A stretch of 64,000 nt of DNA, taken from positions 310,001-374,000 of the forward strand of contig JANQRT010000069.1 in assembly GCA_028284385.1 (NCBI GenBank), read 5' to 3'. Numbering within the stretch: position 1 is the stretch's first letter; the number at the start of each line of letters is the position of its first letter. Made by a program: the position numbers and the translations under genes. The DNA is from Opitutaceae bacterium. GTDB taxonomy: Bacteria; Verrucomicrobiota; Verrucomicrobiia; Opitutales; Opitutaceae. Of the stretch, positions 45,568 to 53,636 are shown piece after piece. The notes beneath the pieces are model-generated. The model did not search any database. It was not told the origin of the DNA and saw nothing but the letters and a program-made list of their open reading frames with translations.

Positions 45568-46003
45568 TTTCGCTTACCTTTGTTTGAATAATGATCCCCA
45601 CCGCAAGCAACGGGGTACCGATCTGAATAAATGAACCTTCTCGGCGAATGATCGATATTGGACAAGCGAATTCGGACTGGCCGCCACACAAGCTCACAGA
45701 ACGGCTTATGCCTCTCCGCGGCTCTGTGTCGGGAATTTTCAAGAGCGGAGCTTTCGCGGCAATTCTACTAGTGCCGAAGATCGTTATGTATTTTTCAAAT
45801 ACTTTCGATGACGCTACGGTTTTATATGCGCAGGCGGCTTTGGATTTCTATAGCTCGCGCCCTGACTTAATATTTCTTTGAGATAGAATGACCGCTGCCC
45901 AATGGGGGTAAGGAAGCAATGTGTCATCGCATCTGATAGGGCCAGTTAATTAAAGCGGAAACTCCATCTTTAAAGTGGATAAACACCTGCTCTGATTCTA
46001 TTC
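45568..46003. other. Intergenic region without a gene
   Basis: 436 bases between the GH95-like gene and the end of the DUF4861 gene, both read leftward. It should hold the promoter of the GH95-like gene. One plus-strand frame of 77 codons was judged spurious. I saw no terminator with a T-run, tRNA or repeat. Confidence 0.4.
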
Positions 46004-46879
46004 CTACTTTGCTATGAAATTTTCCAGGTATTGTATCCACTGATTCACAGTTTGGATTTCTTGAGCCTTTTCCCAGGCGAAACCGGCATGGTAGGCGATG
46101 CGGCCTGATTCATCGGTTTCTGCCGTAATGAAAATATGGCTACGATCTGGAATTTCGCTTTCCAGTTCCACGACTTGACCTGAATAGGGTCTTGGCAAAA
46201 CAACAGCTGTTCCGTGGTCGACATCATCGACCGTCGCCCAGGCTGCGATCCAGAGATCGCTTATCTCGCCAGCATAGGTTTGGGCAAGGCCATCATGAGT
46301 GGCGAGGCCGATAGCGACTTCGACTTGATCCGGCTGGCCGTCTACGAAGAACTGACTTTCCGCGCTGAAAAGCTGAGAGCCGGCCGGAAGCGTAAAGGTT
46401 CGAACTTCGCGAATTTCTTGAGGCAATCCCTTCCAATTGTATTCAAGTTCGAATACGGTTCGTTCGGAACTATTCTCCAGGACCTTGTAGCGATTAAATT
46501 CTTCCGAGGGAACAAGCTTTCCATCGATCCAAAGGGCCAGTCCACCGCAACCAAGAGAATCGCCCACATGGTAGGCATCATAGCCTTCTCCGTAATCGGA
46601 ATGATAGGACTGGCCCTTAATGTGACGCTCGTACCAAAGATCGATGATGGGCGCGTCGACCCTCTTGAACCAGCAATCGACCCCGATGTTGTTGGAAGAG
46701 TCGCGTAGAGATCGGCCGAAGAGCCGAAAGGCGACCTTATCGTTCTCAAAAGCGAAGTCGTCTTTCCACTCGGGAATTGAACGGGCGAAGGCGAAACCTT
46801 CTTTATCAGTGGATTCGTTTCCGAACATTCCACTGGATAGAAATACAATAATGATGAAGCAGGAGACTCGATTTCTCAT
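46004..46879 (-). CDS. DUF4861 family secreted protein
   Basis: 291-aa exported protein: short signal (~1-20, CFIIIVFLSSGMFG), then one beta-sandwich-like domain with the DUF4861 landmarks ARSIPEWKDDFAFENDKVAFRLFG (first block), GVDCWFKRVDAPIIDLWYE, YHSDYGEGYDAYHVGDSLGCGG and FELEYNW. The family is frequent in polysaccharide-utilisation loci; conserved His/Asp/Tyr residues (YHSDYGEGYD) suggest a catalytic or sugar-binding role that is not established. Divergent from the esterase gene (106 nt), so they may share control. Confidence 0.82.
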   Translation of the reverse strand: MRNRVSCFIIIVFLSSGMFGNESTDKEGFAFARSIPEWKDDFAFENDKVAFRLFGRSLRDSSNNIGVDCWFKRVDAPIIDLWYERHIKGQSYHSDYGEGYDAYHVGDSLGCGGLALWIDGKLVPSEEFNRYKVLENSSERTVFELEYNWKGLPQEIREVRTFTLPAGSQLFSAESQFFVDGQPDQVEVAIGLATHDGLAQTYAGEISDLWIAAWATVDDVDHGTAVVLPRPYSGQVVELESEIPDRSHIFITAETDESGRIAYHAGFAWEKAQEIQTVNQWIQYLENFIAK

Positions 46880-46985
46880 GTCCTCGATTAAGGCATTCGC
46901 CTTGGATGCGGCAATCTCAATGTAAGAATGAGAAAGGAAACTTTCCTCTTTCCATAGGCTCCTCTCCAGTCATCCTGTGTCGGCT

Positions 46986-47924
46986 ATGAATAAATCGATT
47001 GCCGCTCTAATCACATTTTCCTTAACCGCCCCACTTCTGGCAGGACCCTGTTTCGAACTTCCCTCGCCCTCGGCTGGAAACCCAAAGCATCTCGAGGAAT
47101 TCCATTGGGTAAATGAAGTACCAGAAGATCGCTCCATACATCCCAAGCTGAAGCATCTCACGTTCTATTCGAAAGCGAATCAAACCGAGATCGGTTTCTA
47201 TCTGTATAAGCCAGAAGGATACGCTGATACCCAAAATGCCGAGAAGCGCTATCCGGTAATCTATCATTTGCACGGCGGGCGTCCTGGAGCGGAATTCAAA
47301 GGCACTGGGTCATTCGGCGACATATATAACAGCATGCAAAGCGGGCTCCGCCCTCAAACCTTCTACGTATTCCCCAACGGCGGCTGCCTCAGCCACTACG
47401 ATTGGCATGAATCCAAAGGAGAAACCGCCTTTCTAGAACTGGTCGAACACATCGACGCCACGTATCGAACGATTAACGACAGAAAAGGACGCATCATCCA
47501 AGGCGGCTCTCAGGGAGGTCGCGGAGCCGCTCGCTATATTTTCAAATTTCCGGAACATTTCTGCGCCGCTCTGGCTATGGCTGCGGGTCACCAATGGGAA
47601 TACATTATCAGCCAGAATAACGGCGTCGAGAGCCCAGACCTGACTATTGACGACCCCAAGACCAACAGCTGGGATCTAGCCGCCGCGTATGCCGCTGATC
47701 CCAGCAAGCCGCAGGTAAAGGTCATGACGGTCATCGGCGATCACGACAACAACTATCAGAGCAACCTAGCCTACCACATGCATCTTAACGCGCTGGGAAT
47801 CGATAACCAGCTAGTCATCGTTCCCAATAGCGGCCACGGCATCAAGCTATCCAATCCCGATGTCGGCAAGCGTATCCTTTCATTCCCTACAGAAATTTGG
47901 AAGGAAAACAGCGTGATCGAGTAA
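46986..47924 (+). CDS. Secreted alpha/beta-hydrolase esterase (CE1/feruloyl-esterase-like)
   Basis: 312-aa exported esterase. ATG at 46986 starts a signal peptide MNKSIAALITFSLTAPLLAG; a GTG three codons upstream is possible. Oxyanion region YPVIYHLHGGRPG, nucleophile Ser175 in GGSQGGRGA, candidate Asp in GDHDN and His in NSGHG. It should deacylate plant or algal polysaccharide (feruloyl, acetyl or similar esters). Adjacent to DUF4861 (divergent) and convergent with the DUF1028 gene. Confidence 0.8.
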   Translation: MNKSIAALITFSLTAPLLAGPCFELPSPSAGNPKHLEEFHWVNEVPEDRSIHPKLKHLTFYSKANQTEIGFYLYKPEGYADTQNAEKRYPVIYHLHGGRPGAEFKGTGSFGDIYNSMQSGLRPQTFYVFPNGGCLSHYDWHESKGETAFLELVEHIDATYRTINDRKGRIIQGGSQGGRGAARYIFKFPEHFCAALAMAAGHQWEYIISQNNGVESPDLTIDDPKTNSWDLAAAYAADPSKPQVKVMTVIGDHDNNYQSNLAYHMHLNALGIDNQLVIVPNSGHGIKLSNPDVGKRILSFPTEIWKENSVIE

Positions 47925-48004
47925 GATTTTTTAGAACCATCCGTTTTCTCCGGCAGCGACCGGATAAGGCGAGACAAGCGGAGATAGACTAGGCGAGCTG
48001 CCCT

Positions 48005-48781
48005 TCAATCGCTTTGAACCTTGAAGCGATCATAGGCCACCTGTAGTTGATCTATGGGGTCAACGCCTTCAGGAGTCTTGTAGATGTTGATGTCCAGGCT
48101 AAGCTGTCCGCGACTCGAATCCTTGTCGCCAGGTTTTGCCACCCTGAGAAAGGCGGAAAGACTGCTAACTCCGTGAGGCGCGCAACGGGAATCGGCTCCG
48201 ACTCGCTTCGCTCCCTGCATCGCTGCCATCAGCTTATCGGCGAGAGAACCTTTGGTTGCAAGAAAGGCTTCCTCCATATCTAAGAGCACGCTCTCGTCGA
48301 GCAGTATGTTTCCTTGGATACAATAATTGGGGCCGATTCGGTGACTCGCGTAGAACGGATTCTCGCTTCCGGTATGAGCCGCAGCCATGATTTTTCCATC
48401 GTGGAAAGCGACAATTCCGTACTGGCGAAAATCGATGCTTCGCCCGTCATCGCCGGCGTCGTTTTCCTGGAGCCAGGCAATGATTTTAGCAGGAGAATCT
48501 CCCGCCTCCATTCTCGCTCTGGCGGCTTCCTGATTCCTGGGGCGCCACTTGGCTTGGGTGTTAATCGCGCCAACGCCGAGAACGATATCGCTGATCACAA
48601 TACAACCCCCCTGAGGCCTTTTGCCTTCAAGGCAAGTCGCTCCGGCGCTACCGATTTCTCCCGTGGACTCATCGATGGCGACGATCGAAAAGGTATGTTG
48701 CGAATAGGCGGCGATCGGTAGCGCGAGCCATAGCAGAATTGTCAGGACAGATTTGCTTAGTTGAGTTCTATTGCGATTCAT
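48005..48781 (-). CDS. DUF1028 family exported Ntn-hydrolase-like protein
   Basis: 258-aa protein. ATG at 48781 gives a signal peptide (SVLTILLWLALPIAAYSQ); mature sequence begins HTFSIVAIDESTGEIGSAGATCLEG, typical of DUF1028, where the residue after the signal end (HTFSI) leads the Ntn-like fold. Further landmarks are AGDSPAKIIAWLQENDAG, RQYGIVAFHDG and NPFYASHRIGPNYCIQGNIL. Usually found near amidohydrolases and peptidases; function not proven. It is 79 nt downstream of the amidohydrolase on the same strand. Confidence 0.85.
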   Translation of the reverse strand: MNRNRTQLSKSVLTILLWLALPIAAYSQHTFSIVAIDESTGEIGSAGATCLEGKRPQGGCIVISDIVLGVGAINTQAKWRPRNQEAARARMEAGDSPAKIIAWLQENDAGDDGRSIDFRQYGIVAFHDGKIMAAAHTGSENPFYASHRIGPNYCIQGNILLDESVLLDMEEAFLATKGSLADKLMAAMQGAKRVGADSRCAPHGVSSLSAFLRVAKPGDKDSSRGQLSLDINIYKTPEGVDPIDQLQVAYDRFKVQSD

Positions 48782-48860
48782 GGATTCGTATTGCTGGAGT
48801 ATGACTCGATTCGCGCAAATCGCCAAACTGCGAATGAGGCAAACTGGCTAGCGACTCTTT

Positions 48861-50243
48861 TCAATTACGATACTTTTCTTTGATTTTACCAAGCTCTTTA
48901 TCGAGATAATCTCTCGTGAGCAAACGACCTTTTAGGGATACCGCTCTCGGTCGGTCGAGATAGGACATATCCTCAAGCGGGTTTCCGTCGAGCAGCACCA
49001 GATCAGCCACTTGACCCTTCCTTATTTGCCCAAATTCGTCAGTCTTCTCGAAGAAAATGGCGGGATTCACTGTAGCCATTTTTAGAATTTCGTAGTTGGA
49101 AAGTCCTGACAATTGATATTCCTTAACTTCGTGCTTCATCGAAAACCCTGGCACATTGGCAAATTGCGGAGCGTCGCATCCAAAGAGCATGCCCACTCCT
49201 TCGTCATGCATGCGCTTTAGTAGTAATCGCCGAATCGCCACGTACATCTGAGCGACTTCCGGATCGATGCGCTGATTCCGCATCTGCTTGTTTCGAGCCC
49301 AGTTGTCGCGTGTTCTCTTGGGCATGTAGGCCATTCCTTCTTCGGCAAGGTAGATCCTAGGATCTCGAGGCGTGACAAGGCGTTCAAGCCATGCCGAAGT
49401 CGGAACCATCCACGTTCCTTTCTGGCGCGTCAATTCAATGAGACCGTCAAGCTTCGACAGGTCAACATCGGTCGAGAGAGGAACCGCGAACAGACCTCCG
49501 TTCCGGAAGGGGACTACCTTAACTGAATCGGAAACGAGACCCTCCATATATCCGTCGAAATGATCTACCGTAACGTAATTTCTCGTAAGCGCTTCTCGGA
49601 TACCAACTGCTTCTGGAACGTGGCCAGCAATTCCAAGTCCATGAGAGTCTGCGGCATCCGCGATGGCGTGAAACAGCTCTGGACTGAGATTGCGATGGAT
49701 TTTGACGAAATCGAATCCGGCCTCGCTCTGCTCCTTGACTATGGCATGGGCTCCCTCGATCGTCTTCACCGTTCCGTTATTCAATCGGGCTCCGCAAGTG
49801 AATATCCGCGGACCCACTACTTCGCCCGAAGCGGTCTGCCGTTTCAGCGTCAAATGATAGCGATCGCCCTTCATTCCGCGAATAGTCGTAATGCCATGAG
49901 CGACAAACAGCATCATGGCCTCGTGAGCCGGAGCAACGTCGCCGTCTACAGGAATCGGAATATGGGCATGCAGCTCGGCCATTCCCGGAATCAGATATTT
50001 TCCATGGGCATCGATCCTCCTGATGCCTTCAGGTATCACTATCGTATCCGCATTTTCAATGCGGTCGATACGGCCTTCTCTGACGACTACAGTTTGACTG
50101 GGCATGACCCGATCGTCTTCCATAGTTATGGCATTCACTCCAACCAGAGCAAACGAATGATCTGACTCCGCTAAGCATTTAGGCCAAAAGCATCCCGAGA
50201 GAGCCATTACAGCAAATAGATTTCGGAATAGCGAACGCGTCAT
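48861..50243 (-). CDS. Exported amidohydrolase
   Basis: 460-aa metal-dependent hydrolase of the amidohydrolase superfamily. Signal peptide ~1-25 (lipobox-like LSGC is present at 15-18, so a lipoprotein is possible). Metal ligands: H92-x-H94 (ELHAH), likely carboxylated K181 (DFVKIH), H208 (AGHVP), H228 (TVDHFDGY) and D357 (GCDAP). Small beta-sandwich from both ends (PSQTVVVREGRIDRI, KGQVADLVLLDGNPLED). It resembles prolidase/imidazolonepropionase-like peptidases. Overlaps the propeller gene by 4 nt (ATGA), so the two are translationally coupled. Confidence 0.88.
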   Translation of the reverse strand: MTRSLFRNLFAVMALSGCFWPKCLAESDHSFALVGVNAITMEDDRVMPSQTVVVREGRIDRIENADTIVIPEGIRRIDAHGKYLIPGMAELHAHIPIPVDGDVAPAHEAMMLFVAHGITTIRGMKGDRYHLTLKRQTASGEVVGPRIFTCGARLNNGTVKTIEGAHAIVKEQSEAGFDFVKIHRNLSPELFHAIADAADSHGLGIAGHVPEAVGIREALTRNYVTVDHFDGYMEGLVSDSVKVVPFRNGGLFAVPLSTDVDLSKLDGLIELTRQKGTWMVPTSAWLERLVTPRDPRIYLAEEGMAYMPKRTRDNWARNKQMRNQRIDPEVAQMYVAIRRLLLKRMHDEGVGMLFGCDAPQFANVPGFSMKHEVKEYQLSGLSNYEILKMATVNPAIFFEKTDEFGQIRKGQVADLVLLDGNPLEDMSYLDRPRAVSLKGRLLTRDYLDKELGKIKEKYRN

Positions 50244-52054
50244 TGTTTCATTCCTTTAACATTCATATCCAAAGCGTAGAGGCTCTTGAAGGTTGTGACA
50301 ATAAGCTTATCGCGCTTGGGGCCGCCGAAAACCACATTGGTAGTGTTTTCTGGATACATAATTTGGCCAATCCGCTCGCCCTCTGGATTGAATACGAGAA
50401 CGCCAAGGTGATCGCCGACGGTGCTGATGTAAACATTACCTTCTTCATCCACCGTGAGGCCTCCGCATCGGGTATCAATGAACAGCTCCTTCTCTCCCAG
50501 AACGCCGGGAGCGAGAAGTTCGTAGCGGTAGACTTTTCTCCCGCCATAATCGGCGATGTAAAGCCACTTTCCGTCGGCCGAGGCGTGGATGCCTTTCGTT
50601 TTGTAGTGATCGTCCACGATTCGCTTAAGCTCGGAACTTCCCGGAGCGATATAGTAGACGCAATGAACGGGCTCTCGGATATTACTGCCGGGATAGGAGT
50701 CGCTGAAATAGATGCCCCCAGCCTTGTCAACGTAAACGTCGTTGGGGCCAGTTAAGGGCTGGCCTTCGAAAGAATCGGCGATGATCGAATAGTCGCCATT
50801 TGGATACAAGCGAGCGAAGCGGAGGCCGGTTAGTTCGCATACCAGCAAGGAACCATCGGCTTCAACAAACAGGCCATCAGGCCCTCCCGGCTGTTCGCGA
50901 ATGGTCTCCAGGCTCGCGTCTCCAAAATTCCACTTCATAATCTTATGGTGATATATGTCGCTGAAATAGACATCCCCCTTCGCATCGGGAGCGGGGCCTT
51001 GGGCGATACGAAAGCCAGTCGCCAATCGTTGCGGAAGGGCTCCAGACTTGATCAAGGCGGCCAGCCCATTCTCGTCGGTCAGAATTAGCTTTTGCGGCGA
51101 GTTGTAGTAGTTGCCTTGCACCGCCATCTCGAGGGAATAGAAGCCACGGGTGGCGGATATGAAAAGGGTGTCGTTGTTCGGCCCTCCAAAGCAGATGTTG
51201 GCTGGATTCTCCGGCAGCTTAATCTTACCAAGCTCTTCACCTTTGGCATTGAAAACGACGATGCCATGGCCGGCATTGCCTGTGCAGAGATAGACGTTGC
51301 CTTGCTCATCGAGCGTCATGCCATCGCAACGATAGCTAGCGAATAACGTCCGCTGACCGACCACTCCCGGAGCGACCAAATCGTAGCGATAGACCTCGTT
51401 GGCGATGTAGTCGGAAATGTAGAGCCACCGCCCATTGATCGTTCCCTGCAAGCCATTGGATTTGAAGAAATCGTCAGCCACCAAGGACAGCTCCCCTTCG
51501 GGCGAAAGATAAAACACGCGATGATCCTGAGTCCGAACCTGGCTGCCGCCGTATGAGTCGGAAAAATACACGCCGCCATAATGATCGATCCAAAGATCGT
51601 TAGCCCCCGTAAGTGGTCCTCCCTGGAACGAATCGACAATCGTGTGATAGGTCCCATCCACGTCGATTTTCGTCAAACGCTTGTTTCTCAATTCGCAGAT
51701 CCACAAGGCTCCTTCACGATCCACGAACAGGCCATCAGCTCCGCCCGAGTCTTCTCGTATCGTCGACAAGGTTTCCGTGGCTGTATCCCAATAATGGATG
51801 CGGTCATTGCCGATATCGGTGAAGTATAGGTTGCCTTTGGCATCCGCGGCGGGACCCTCGGTAAACTTGAAACCATCCGCCAGCAAGCGTGGCTCCGCTC
51901 CGTCGGCGATCAAATCTTCGAGAGAGGATGACGGTTCGGTTTGCGGCATGGCGATTGGCGAGGCCAGAAGCAAGAGGGCAGCGCAACCCGTTAGACGACC
52001 CAAAACATGGCAAGGAAAACGAATAATAGGCCCAGAAAATCTTAAGCTCACCAA
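50240..52054 (-). CDS. Tandem-duplicated SMP-30/gluconolactonase-like beta-propeller protein, exported
   Basis: 604-aa exported protein made of two complete six-bladed propellers in a row. Half 1 (~50-320) and half 2 (~325-604) share LLADGFKFTEGPAADAKGNLYF / RLATGFRIAQGPAPDAKGDVYF, DSFQGGPLTGANDL / DSFEGQPLTGPNDV, GGVYFSDSYGGS / GGIYFSDSYPGS and LAPGVVGQ / LAPGVLGE, each with the Glu/Asn/Asp metal positions of SMP-30 lactonases. Signal peptide ends near SPIAMPQ. The start is TTG at 52054 or GTG at 52051; no ATG is available. Predicted lactonase acting on sugar lactones in the periplasm. First gene of an operon with the amidohydrolase (4-nt overlap) and probably DUF1028. Confidence 0.85.
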   Translation of the reverse strand: MVSLRFSGPIIRFPCHVLGRLTGCAALLLLASPIAMPQTEPSSSLEDLIADGAEPRLLADGFKFTEGPAADAKGNLYFTDIGNDRIHYWDTATETLSTIREDSGGADGLFVDREGALWICELRNKRLTKIDVDGTYHTIVDSFQGGPLTGANDLWIDHYGGVYFSDSYGGSQVRTQDHRVFYLSPEGELSLVADDFFKSNGLQGTINGRWLYISDYIANEVYRYDLVAPGVVGQRTLFASYRCDGMTLDEQGNVYLCTGNAGHGIVVFNAKGEELGKIKLPENPANICFGGPNNDTLFISATRGFYSLEMAVQGNYYNSPQKLILTDENGLAALIKSGALPQRLATGFRIAQGPAPDAKGDVYFSDIYHHKIMKWNFGDASLETIREQPGGPDGLFVEADGSLLVCELTGLRFARLYPNGDYSIIADSFEGQPLTGPNDVYVDKAGGIYFSDSYPGSNIREPVHCVYYIAPGSSELKRIVDDHYKTKGIHASADGKWLYIADYGGRKVYRYELLAPGVLGEKELFIDTRCGGLTVDEEGNVYISTVGDHLGVLVFNPEGERIGQIMYPENTTNVVFGGPKRDKLIVTTFKSLYALDMNVKGMKQ

Positions 52055-52158
52055 TCGTCAAACATCATCTTAGGATTAGCTTTGGCCTCAGCGAAATCGA
52101 GAGGACGATGAGAATTCACTTGATTAGGTACGCTTATAAGGCAGCTTGAAAAGCTCGG

Positions 52159-52701
52159 ATGTACCCCAAACAATCGAATGACTCTCGCTGGTTTAGCTCG
52201 GAAGTCTACAGCAACGACGAGCAACTGAAAGCCTACCTTTGCAAGGCTTTCCCATCGTTGCGCGATTTGGAGGATATCGTCCAGGAAAGCTACCTGCGGC
52301 TGTGGAAGTACATGACGGATCAGCCCATTCGATCGGCGAAAGGCGCTCTCTTCACTATCGCGCGTCGGGTTGCTCTGAATACGATCAAAAGAGAGCGTTC
52401 ATCGCCAATCGCCTTCACTGAGGATTTCGGTCTACGCCAGGTTTCAGACGACAAACCCTGCGCCCGCCAGATGGCGCTCGAGAACGAAACACGGCAGTTG
52501 CTAGTGGAAGCGCTGGCCTCCTTGCCGCCTCGATGTCGAGAAGTCACGGTAATGCGCATGCTCAAGCGGCTGCCTCAAAAAGACATTGCTGCGGAACTGG
52601 GCATTGCTGAGAAGACAGTCGAAGTTCAAGTGAGCAGGGGAGTCAGACGATGCGAATCCTTCTTGAGAAGCAAGGGGATCGCCTGCCTTTCAGGGTTATG
52701 A
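52159..52701 (+). CDS. ECF-type RNA polymerase sigma factor
   Basis: 180-aa sigma factor. Region 2 (~20-85): LRDLEDIVQESYLRLWKYM and GALFTIARRVALNTIKRER; region 4 (~110-170): LASLPPRCREVTVMRML, LPQKDIAAELGIAEKTVEVQVSRGVRRC. It belongs to the FecI-like class. Its stop overlaps the FecR start by 4 nt (ATGA at 52698-52701), so the two are translationally coupled. It should direct transcription of the downstream TonB receptor when the receptor signals. Confidence 0.92.
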   Translation: MYPKQSNDSRWFSSEVYSNDEQLKAYLCKAFPSLRDLEDIVQESYLRLWKYMTDQPIRSAKGALFTIARRVALNTIKRERSSPIAFTEDFGLRQVSDDKPCARQMALENETRQLLVEALASLPPRCREVTVMRMLKRLPQKDIAAELGIAEKTVEVQVSRGVRRCESFLRSKGIACLSGL

Positions 52702-53603
52702 AAAGACCTAACGACAGAGGCGATCAAAGGAAGACGAGACCAACCTCCTTCGATTGGTCAGCCGCAGCGGACCAAGCTGACTTGATAATCGAGGATCTGG
52801 AAGGCGAGCTCAGAAACAGGCGGAGAAGGCGGGTCGCCAAGTCCGCATACGCATCCATCGCGGTTCTCGCGCTTTCCAGTCTTTGGTTCGGCGTAGTGAA
52901 TATTTGGGGGCCAGACTCGCCTGCGCCGATCGCTACCGTCGCCCTCCTTGAACCGAAAACGGAGACGCTTGCAGATGGCACCGTTGTCCAATTTATCGAG
53001 GATGCTGAAATCTCAGTCGATTATTCCTCGTCGATGCGTCAAGTGCGACTTGAATCGGGAGTCGCCCACTTCCAGGTGGCCAAGAACCCCGATCGCCCGT
53101 TTGTGGTCACAGCCGACGGAGTCGAGGTAAGAGCTGTGGGGACCGCGTTCTCCGTTGAACGAAACCAGAATGGTATTGAAGTTCTGGTTACAGAGGGACG
53201 TATTGCAGTGGAACTTGAAGACCGCTCCGATTGGATAGACCAATCGAAAGACGATTTGCCCATAGAAGCTGGAAACCAGGTGGTTGTCGAAAAAACAGGC
53301 CAAAGCGCCGAGAAGGCGATCAAAGCCTTGGATGAGACGGAGATGAACGCTTTATTGAGCTGGAGGATTCCGCGTTTCGAATTTGACGAAACCCCCTTAT
53401 CAGAGGTGGTTCGGCTGTTCAACTCGCACGCGACGAAGTATGGAAATCCGAAACTGGAAATCGCAGACGCATCGCTAAATTCAATGGAGATCAGTGGAAC
53501 GCTACGAACGGATGACGTGCAGTCGTTGCTATGGATCGTAGAGAGCGAATTCGACGTCACAAACCTGACTCAAGAAGGACTTATTGTCCTGTCGCTGCGC
53601 TAG
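52698..53603 (+). CDS. FecR-type anti-sigma/sigma regulator
   Basis: 301-aa inner-membrane regulator. Cytoplasmic N-domain 1-48 (TSFDWSAAADQADLI), transmembrane helix ~50-70 (IAVLALSSLWFGVVNIW), periplasmic FecR domain ~95-185 (TLADGTVVQF, VRLESGVAHFQVAKNPDRPFVVTADGVEVRAVGTAFSVE split by short loops), then a C-terminal STN/DUF4974-like segment ~225-301 (FDETPLSEVVRLFNSH). It passes the state of the TonB receptor's STN domain to the ECF sigma factor. The ATG at 52698 is chosen because it gives the ATGA overlap; an earlier frame would extend 16 codons into the sigma gene. Confidence 0.9.
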   Translation: MKRPNDRGDQRKTRPTSFDWSAAADQADLIIEDLEGELRNRRRRRVAKSAYASIAVLALSSLWFGVVNIWGPDSPAPIATVALLEPKTETLADGTVVQFIEDAEISVDYSSSMRQVRLESGVAHFQVAKNPDRPFVVTADGVEVRAVGTAFSVERNQNGIEVLVTEGRIAVELEDRSDWIDQSKDDLPIEAGNQVVVEKTGQSAEKAIKALDETEMNALLSWRIPRFEFDETPLSEVVRLFNSHATKYGNPKLEIADASLNSMEISGTLRTDDVQSLLWIVESEFDVTNLTQEGLIVLSLR

Positions 53604-53636
53604 TTCCGTCCAGCCTACGGAATATTCTCAAAAATT

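Noticed and set aside
45648..45881. 77-codon plus-strand frame upstream of the GH95-like gene
   Set aside because: No ribosome-binding site, no recognisable domain, and it lies in what should be promoter DNA of the neighbouring gene.
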